Below are positions 4,930 through 5,738 of a stretch of DNA of 5,738 bases, in pieces (within the stretch, counting starts at the first letter, position 1; every line of letters begins with the position of its first letter). Made by a program: the position numbers and the translations under genes. Source of the stretch: JAAYEA01 sp012689325 (GTDB taxonomy: Bacteria > Chloroflexota > Anaerolineae > JAAYEA01); NCBI GenBank assembly GCA_036841525.1, contig DAITVZ010000142.1, positions 1 through 5,738 on the forward strand, given 5' to 3'. The notes under the pieces were generated by a model that searched no databases, was not told the DNA's origin, and saw nothing but the letters and a program-made list of their open reading frames with translations.

Positions 4930-5738
4930 AACTCGACCAGTCTCTTCTGCTCGGCCTGACCCTGCTCCACCGGCGCTTTCCTGAAGCTGAGTGCGCCACG
5001 GGAGAGATCGGGATAGCGCGGTGCTTGCGTCTCAGCTAGCAGCCCCGCAATGGTAAGTATCTGAATCTTGCGGAACGCGCCGTGCATCGGGGACTCGTAG
5101 AAACCACCACTGAGTGCCTCTAGCTCCATCGGCTCAGTTGGCTCGGCCAGTGTGACAAACAGCCCAATCTGCGCCCCTTCGCGCTCGACACTGTTCTTGA
5201 GGTCAGCGATCATCGTGCGACCTACGTGTTCTCCACCCTTCACGGAGACTACGATTTTCTTCCCCGTGCTTTTCTGGTCATCCTGGAAGTAGATCAGGCC
5301 GTCTATTCCGGCATCTGGACCCTTCTTCTTGTTCTGATAGGGTTGCGCCCCGACCAACGAGCAGGCCCACCACTGGAACTCGTATTTATCGCGTGCTGCC
5401 AAATCGCGTGCGCCTGCCAAATCCTTCGGCACTCCGTGTACGTCGAACTGAATCTCTGGAAATGCGGCTCTGAGGCGGCGCTCGATAAGCCCTATGGCTA
5501 GATGCGTTATGTCTATACCGATCCAGTTACGCCCAAGCTTCTCCGCAGCATGCACAGCCGTGCCGCAGCCACAAAAAGGATCAAGGACCAGATCACCGGG
5601 GTCACTACTGGCTTGGATTATGCGTTCCAGTAAAGCCAGGGGCTTCTGCGTCGGATAACCTTGGCGCTCTTTTGCTTGCGAACCCACTGCCTCTATGTCA
5701 GCCCAAAGGTTGTCAATCTGTCTCCCTGGGTTATCCTT
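4926..5738 (-). CDS. DNA methyltransferase (N4/N6 type) fused to a PD-(D/E)XK nuclease-like domain, C-terminal part
   Basis: The frame is open from the right edge to TGA at 4926-4928, giving 270 residues. The N-terminus is missing, so an internal GTG near 5687 is not the true start. Counting from the edge, GYPTQKP (27-33), VLDPFCGCGTA (51-61, SAM-binding motif I) and GIDIT (74-78) are the C-terminal half of an N6_N4_Mtase domain (PF01555). In this permuted class the catalytic (D/S/N)PP(Y/F/W) motif comes earlier, outside the window. FQWWACSLVG (121-130) opens a second domain with PDAGIDG (141-147) and VVSVKGG (163-169). Asp146 and Lys167 are candidates for the Mrr-like restriction endonuclease centre, with Ser165 where Glu or Gln is more usual. 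It is probably a single-chain restriction-modification protein. GC content is clearly lower than in the other genes, which suggests transfer. Confidence 0.85.
   Translation of the reverse strand, partial: KDNPGRQIDNLWADIEAVGSQAKERQGYPTQKPLALLERIIQASSDPGDLVLDPFCGCGTAVHAAEKLGRNWIGIDITHLAIGLIERRLRAAFPEIQFDVHGVPKDLAGARDLAARDKYEFQWWACSLVGAQPYQNKKKGPDAGIDGLIYFQDDQKSTGKKIVVSVKGGEHVGRTMIADLKNSVEREGAQIGLFVTLAEPTEPMELEALSGGFYESPMHGAFRKIQILTIAGLLAETQAPRYPDLSRGALSFRKAPVEQGQAEQKRLVEF

Noticed and set aside
5226..5501. Plus-strand ORF of 91 codons
   Set aside because: It is antisense to the conserved methyltransferase-nuclease frame and lacks a start site or domain.

Overview
The window is a high-GC bacterial chromosome segment, probably from an uncultured or environmental lineage. 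It has sugar-catabolism-type genes and unusually repeat-rich intergenic gaps. Gene order: (1) a divergently transcribed FAD-dependent oxidoreductase, minus strand, cut by the left window edge (1-630); (2) a 375-bp divergent spacer (631-1005) holding a good sigma70-type promoter for the oxidoreductase, a 17-bp palindromic tandem repeat, two hairpins and a heptamer array; (3) a complete FGGY-family carbohydrate kinase, plus strand (1006-2478); (4) a convergent spacer of about 200 bp (2479-2681) with a REP/BIME-like cluster of three hairpins between two heptamer arrays; (5) a complete 680-residue putative glycosyl hydrolase with a beta-galactosidase-trimerisation-like domain, minus strand (2682-4724); (6) a spacer of about 200 bp (4725-4925) carrying a 99-bp element bounded by perfect 16-bp inverted repeats; (7) a DNA methyltransferase fused to a PD-(D/E)XK nuclease-like domain, minus strand, cut by the right edge (4926-5738).

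The kinase, hydrolase and oxidoreductase make sense together as part of a carbohydrate-use locus: a cytoplasmic hydrolase releases a sugar, an oxidoreductase may modify it and the FGGY kinase phosphorylates it. The substrate cannot be read from the sequence. The three genes are not one operon, since the orientations are minus, plus, minus. The methyltransferase-nuclease gene belongs to a different function (restriction-modification) and is visibly lower in GC (for example 50% over 5281-5340, against 77% over 2161-2220 in the kinase, by my count), so it may be of foreign origin.

The host phylum is uncertain. GC-rich genes with good Shine-Dalgarno sites, this hydrolase/oxidoreductase repertoire, and ACCTG-N-CAGGT palindromic repeats would fit Chloroflexota, Armatimonadota or Planctomycetota-like lineages. 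The repeats recall ones I associate with Chloroflexota, but this is from memory and unverified.

The most unusual content is intergenic: at least four distinct families of small palindromic or tandem repeats occupy essentially every gap. Heptamer arrays sit at three gene borders, one of them supplying the last codons and the stop of the kinase. The three REP-like units keep their palindrome through paired base changes. I found no complete new defence or mobile system, no CRISPR array, and no tRNA or rRNA gene.
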